Origin: Cyclina sinensis
Lineage: Eukaryota > Mollusca > Bivalvia > Venerida > Veneridae
Assembly (NCBI GenBank): GCA_012932295.1
Contig: JAAONU010000001.1
Span: forward strand, 58,687,693 to 58,751,692
Direction: 5' to 3'
Length of the DNA: 64,000 nucleotides
Position numbers and translations under genes: made by a program. Numbering within the stretch: position 1 is the stretch's first letter; each line of letters starts with the position of its first letter. Positions 61,001-64,000 of this stretch are shown here, piece by piece. The notes beneath the pieces were generated by a model. It did not search any database. It was not told where the DNA came from and saw only the letters and a list, made by a program, of their open reading frames with translations.

Positions 61001-63876
61001 CTGGGCCTTGTGGTATTTGAAAAGAAGATTTTTAAAGTTTTTCCTGTATAACTCTATGTAAAACATGTGACCACTGGGACGGGGCTATTTTTGACCCAGG
61101 GGCCATGATCTGAATAAACTTGGTAGAGGTCCTCTAGACAATGCTACATACAAAATATCTAAGCTCTATGCCTTTTGGTTTCTGATGTGAAGATTTTTAA
61201 ACTTTTTCCTATAAAACTCTATGTAAACAAGTGACCCCCGGGGCAGGGCCTATTTTGACCCAGTGGCTATGATTCGAAACTTAGTAGAGGTCCACTAGAC
61301 AATGCTACACACCAAATATCTAAACTCTAGGACTACGGTTTCTGACCAGAAGATTTTTTAAAGTTTTTCCTATATAACTCTTATGGAAAACATGTGACCC
61401 CTTGGGCAGAGCCATTTTTGACCCAGGGGCCATGATTTGAACAAACTTGGTAGAGGTCAACTGGACAATGCTGCACACCAAATATCTAAACTCTAGGCCT
61501 TGTGGTTTCTGAAAAGAAGATTTTTAAGTTTTCCCTATATAAATCTATGTAAAATAAACTGACCCCTGGGGTGGGGTCAGTTTTGACCCCAGGGTCATAA
61601 TTTGTACCTACTAGGTAAAGGTTCACCAGACGATGCTTCATACCAAATATCTAAGCTCCAGGCCTTGAGGTTTCAGAGAAGAAGATTTTTAAAGATCCAG
61701 CTTTTAAAATCTATTTTTAGCTCCAGTGAACCAGAAATGCAATGGACCAGAACCATTTGAACAATCTTGGTAGAGCCTCATGCAAGGAACATCCCAGGCA
61801 AGTTTCATTAAATTTGGCCTATTGGTTTCAGAGGAGGTGTCGTTTGAATGAAAAGTTGACGACAGATGGACAGATGGACAGACGACGGACAAAGACTGAT
61901 CAGAAAAGCTCACCCTGAGCACTTTGTGCTCAGGTGAGCTAAAGAGATAACCTATCCTCTAAATTCAGAAAAAGGAGAATACTTCATAAAATTGATTGAA
62001 ACCATATGTAAATTAAAGCTGTCCTGACCATTTGTACTTTATAGTTAAAGTGTCAAGTACCTAGCCATTGCTATTTGTTGAAGTTGAAAAATATCCAACT
62101 TGCCTAAAAAGGTTAAAGTGCAATCTGTGGGGAGAATTTACTGGACAAAAATGGATGCCACAGTTATATAACTTGCAAGAATCATAGTATGAAGCAATTG
62201 GTACTAGTACAAATTCAGATATATCTAACTTGCCAAAATTGGTTTTCAAAGTGCATGAGGGTGGGATTAATGGGGAAAAATAGATGCCACAGTTATATAA
62301 CTTGCCAGAATCATGGCCTTTGTACTGGTAAGTAAGTGTGTTCAATGAAGACATTAGTACTAGTAGAACTTTAGATATACCAACTTGTGGAAATAGGTTA
62401 AGCCTGGGTGTTATAATGGCACTTTTACCTATATGAGGATACCCTCATGGAAGTTTCCCCAGACGGTCAATTTGGTATGACTGTAAACTAAATAGTAACA
62501 AAACAGCATACTCTTTTATCATGAAAACCAATCCTCTTCTTTTTCTTCCCCTTTTTCTCTGCAGGCTCACCATCACTTTCTTTCTCTCCTTCCTCAATGT
62601 TATTCTCTCCTTCCACTTCAGAGGAGGCTGCATCTCTAAAAAAGTATTTTTTCAGATGTCACAACAATTGATAAAACCAGTTTAAATGTATGCTTAGCTG
62701 TCGGAAAAGAAAACTTCAATTTCTTTTCAGTTAAAGCTTTTATCAATATAAACTCTTATGCTGTCTTCAATTTGTTTTACTAAGAAGTAAAGTTCATTAC
62801 TGATGACTTTTTCAAGTCTCATTAAAAAAGTCATTATTTATTAAAAATAAGGTTATATGTTCAAATTCTCATACAAGGACTTCTAAGATCAATAATGGAC
62901 ACAATCTGATTACATTAGCGGCTCCAGAGCCAGGTGCGCCCCCCCCCCACCCACTAAAATTCCCGGACCATAGGTGTTATTGTAGGTCTATTTTGAATAT
63001 GTCTTTAAATAATGTATACTTTATTGTTCAACACTGAATTGAATAATCTGAGCCACATGTGAAATTGCCAGATCAGTATACTCTAGCATAACCACAACTG
63101 TTGAAATGAGGTAGAAAACTGGACACAAATTGGGTCAAACATTTTGCGCCCCCACTAACCTGAAATCCTAGATCCGCCCCTGGATTACCCATTTTATATA
63201 CTCAAAATGACAGTAAGTTAAGACAAAGAATGAAAGAGATTAAAATCCACATGGTCATTTTTCAATACTGTTCCTTACTTGAAGTGATTTCAATCAAAAC
63301 ATCAGTTCTGATTTCAATTTTGAAGGTTAAATTTCTTTAACTCTAAACTGCAACCCTGTCAGATATTTTTATGTGCATGTGGTATATGCATCTTCTTGCT
63401 TAAAAACAGAATTAAAACCAGGACAAGTTGATGTTTCTTACATTCAACATCTAAAAGGATATATAGTTATGACACAGAAATAGATAATAAGGGTAATATG
63501 TTAATATTACTTACACTTTTTCAATCGAGGTAATTAACAAAATCACTACCATGAACATAATAAAATATGCTGTTTTCCATTGGAACGGTCTTCTTTTGTG
63601 TCCAAAATTAGAATAGCTTGTTTTTCTATTGACAGTACTCATAGGATACTGCAGAACTGAACACAGATTTGCAGGTGCCCTGAAGCAAACATGTCTATAC
63701 ATTCCATTTTCACGATAGTTTATACGGAAATGATCTGCTCTAGTTGATATTGATGTGACAAACAGACTTCTATCTGGCTGAAGTTTAATTTGTGAAATTT
63801 TTTTCGGTAGGAGAAATATCCTGGATTTACATGTTCTAAATGTTGCCATTATTGGTGCATGATGCATTTCCACCAT
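43004..63876 (-). CDS. MICU1: Calcium uptake protein 1-like (MICU1), 11 coding exons
   Basis: MICU1 is the Ca2+-sensing gatekeeper of the mitochondrial calcium uniporter, acting at the inner membrane facing the intermembrane space. Coding exons in transcript order: 63515-63876, 62512-62635, 59975-60134, 59012-59049, 49291-49399, 48876-48958, 44823-45017, 44435-44581, 44024-44132, 43627-43716, 43004-43155. All introns are GT-AG; the phases join into one 1569-nt frame (522 aa, TAG stop). Seen: hydrophobic segment about residues 102-118; polybasic KKGKKKKR at 148-155; EF-hand loop 1 D278-E289 (DINGDGEV); a YFFGAD-type middle segment near 327-332; EF-hand loop 2 D470-E481 (DENEDGQL); Cys512 near the C-terminus, where MICU1 forms its disulfide with a partner. 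An in-frame TGA precedes Met1, but Met10 (63849) has a better initiation context and starts an acid-free Arg/Lys leader. Vertebrate MICU1 is about 476 aa; the extra length is N-terminal. An acceptor at 63882 implies an upstream 5'UTR exon outside the window. The MICU family call is very secure; paralogue MICU1 rather than MICU2/3 is likely. Confidence 0.96.
44823..45017 (-). other. MICU1: MICU1 exon 7, with tandemly duplicated 3' splice site upstream
   Basis: This 195-nt exon (65 codons, phase 0) carries the [11 protein letters not shown] core and ends in LKLE before a GTATAT donor. Its first 27 coding bases and the acceptor are copied 47 bp upstream (44991-45037 and 45038-45084; the first 35 bases are identical). 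Splicing to the outer acceptor would add 47 nt and reach an early stop, so the inner acceptor at 45017 is used for the full-length protein. Confidence 0.9.
44991..45084 (-). repeat. 47-bp tandem duplication across a MICU1 exon-intron edge
   Basis: CGTTTGGTTACGCAGTATGT followed by CACTAATCTAAAATA occurs at 44991 and again at 45038. Each copy contains the ATTTTAG acceptor and the first 27 coding bases of exon 7, read on the minus strand. Confidence 0.97.
46265..46475 (+). mobile_element. SINE family S2, 3' part
   Basis: CTTTCGGATGAGACGTTAAA, CAGTGCTATACACTGAGCAT and GGGGTGTCTCTGGAATGGGA are almost identical to the reverse complement of 53630-53830. The tRNA-like head is missing. Nested in the type C element. 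Confidence 0.8.
47394..47608. mobile_element. Minimal hairpin-ended element with a single type A unit
   Basis: Starts AGAGAGTCATGATGGCCCTA then CGCTCACCTGCATA. One type A-like unit (TATAAATCTGTATGAATTCG, GGGCATAATTTGAACAAA) follows, and the end is GCTTACCGTAAGCTCAGGTG then AGCT. A compact, nested example of the family. Confidence 0.75.
52735..53015. mobile_element. Foldback element with GTGATTAAATTA arms and a flanking direct repeat
   Basis: TAATTATTTAATCAC and GTGATTAAATTA face each other, with ATGCATA/TATGCAT and ATATATCATGGT/ACCATGATATAT further out; arms are about 70 bp. At the left, TGTTAGAATGGAAATAGATT occurs twice about 56 bp apart. Confidence 0.65.
53630..53890 (-). mobile_element. 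tRNA-derived SINE, family S2, fullest copy
   Basis: Read on the minus strand, the head has A-box-like TGGTAACATGCTGGAC and B-box-like GATTGAACC (one mismatch to GWTCRANNC). The tail is shared with 46265-46475 and 34797-34925. This copy identifies the other two as 5'-truncated members. Confidence 0.8.
53995..54085. repeat. Short tandem repeat of about 18 bp, CAGCCAATCAGATGCTT type
   Basis: About five imperfect units of AATCAGATGCTTCAGCC lie next to the SINE head. Confidence 0.7.
55411..55560. repeat. 30-bp minisatellite, five copies
   Basis: The 30-bp unit starts CAACCAGGTGTAACACAACA and is repeated five times. Copies are identical apart from the last three bases (GAT instead of GCT). Translations on both strands are open because the unit is ten codons; there is no other sign of coding. 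Lies in MICU1 intron 4. Confidence 0.97.
57540..57727. mobile_element. Palindromic MITE, family P, 188-bp diverged member
   Basis: Ends TATATAGAGAA..AATAATAGGTT pair with AACCTATTATTCTCTATATA, and GGAGAAAGTTTATCTGGCA pairs with TGCCAGGTAAACTTTCTCC. It shares the GTAGGAATT and GTGAGCCGAAGGC centre with 9481-9636. TA-rich flanks hide the target duplication. Confidence 0.8.
60312..62440. repeat. Interspersed repeat family R1, copy split by a nested element
   Basis: The left part (AACAAGACCCTGTGTTTGG, GCCAGACTTCTATTATTA) and right part (AAGTTGAAAAATATCCAACT, AACTTGCCAAAA) match the uninterrupted copy at 6421-7110. The insertion at about 60514-61943 lies between them. In MICU1 intron 2. Confidence 0.75.
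60514..61943. mobile_element. Hairpin-ended modular element, core type A (1.4 kb)
   Basis: The 5' hairpin AGGGCCATGATGGCCCT is followed by GCCTCACCTGAGT. About six type A units of about 160 bp follow (AAGAAGATTTTTAAAGTTTT, GACCCAGGGGCCATGATTTG, GGTAGAGGTC). A GACAGATGGACAG run precedes the 3' hairpin AGCTCACC..TGAGCACTTTGTGCTCA, ending CAGGTGAGCTAA. It is the clearest complete member, because an empty-site relative exists at 6421-7110. Confidence 0.85.
62918..63178. mobile_element. hAT-like non-autonomous element
   Basis: The left end GGCTCCAGAGCCAGGTGCGC leads to a poly-C run and the right end is TGCGCCCCCACTAACCTGAA then GATCCGCCCCTGGATTA. CAGGGGCGGATCTAG-type ends are usual in hAT-derived MITEs. 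In MICU1 intron 1. Ends are only partly inverted. Confidence 0.55.
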
Positions 63877-63882
63877 TCAAAT
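63515..63882 (-). other. MICU1: MICU1 first coding exon: leader and membrane segment
   Basis: A TTTTCAG acceptor precedes the exon, so the 5'UTR is spliced. The coding part has a basic, serine-rich leader and one hydrophobic stretch (about residues 102-118) followed by the AGT|GTAAGT donor. This fits a mitochondrial targeting sequence plus the single membrane anchor expected of MICU1. Three early Met codons (1, 4, 10) are possible starts. Met10 has A at -3 and G at +4; Met1 has T at -3. Confidence 0.85.
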
Positions 63883-64000
63883 CTGAAAAGAAAGAAATTC
63901 TTACTTTGCTTGACAGTGTTTGTTAGTTCACAACTTGACACTATATAACATGATAAATTTGAATATAGTATTTTGAAATAAGATACTTGAACAGAATATT

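Overview
The window looks like nuclear DNA from a bivalve mollusc. The evidence is AT-rich, intron-rich sequence, two GT-AG spliced genes and dense non-autonomous repeats. Many repeats share motifs such as TCACCTGAGTA, GGTCAAGGTCA and GTCCGTCCGTCC, which I associate with bivalve genomes. The organism call is an inference; no species-specific marker was seen.

Only two convincing protein-coding genes were found, both on the minus strand and in tandem. The upstream one (43004-63876, 11 coding exons) encodes a mitochondrial calcium uptake regulator of the MICU1 type. All exon phases join into one 522-residue frame with an N-terminal membrane segment, a polybasic patch, two canonical EF-hand loops and a C-terminal cysteine. 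The downstream one (23168-37444, 7 coding exons) encodes a 251-residue protein with an Arg-rich, probably mitochondrial leader and two RRM domains. I recognise the fold but not the named gene.

The rest is repeats. A 42-bp satellite fills 1-4881. 6.4-10.5 kb is a mosaic of small palindromic elements, an interspersed repeat and a broken Tc1-like transposase. 10935-18669 is a 7.7-kb foldback-type element: its two arms are inverted arrays of a 57-bp satellite, it ends in 17-bp perfect inverted repeats, and it is flanked by a perfect 9-bp direct repeat AAAAGTATC. 18.7-22 kb holds diverged duplications and a LINE-like 3' tail.

The introns of both genes and the space between them are loaded with elements made of tandem cores of roughly 140-170 bp. 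Several share a 5' hairpin (AGGGCCATGATGGCCCT or variants) and a 3' hairpin ending in CAGGTGAGCT. Other elements have their own inverted ends, and there is one clear hAT-like nested insertion, a tRNA-derived SINE family and a perfect five-copy 30-bp minisatellite.

The most notable items are the satellite-armed foldback element, the modular hairpin-ended family, a 47-bp tandem duplication of a MICU1 splice acceptor, and the two-RRM gene beside MICU1.
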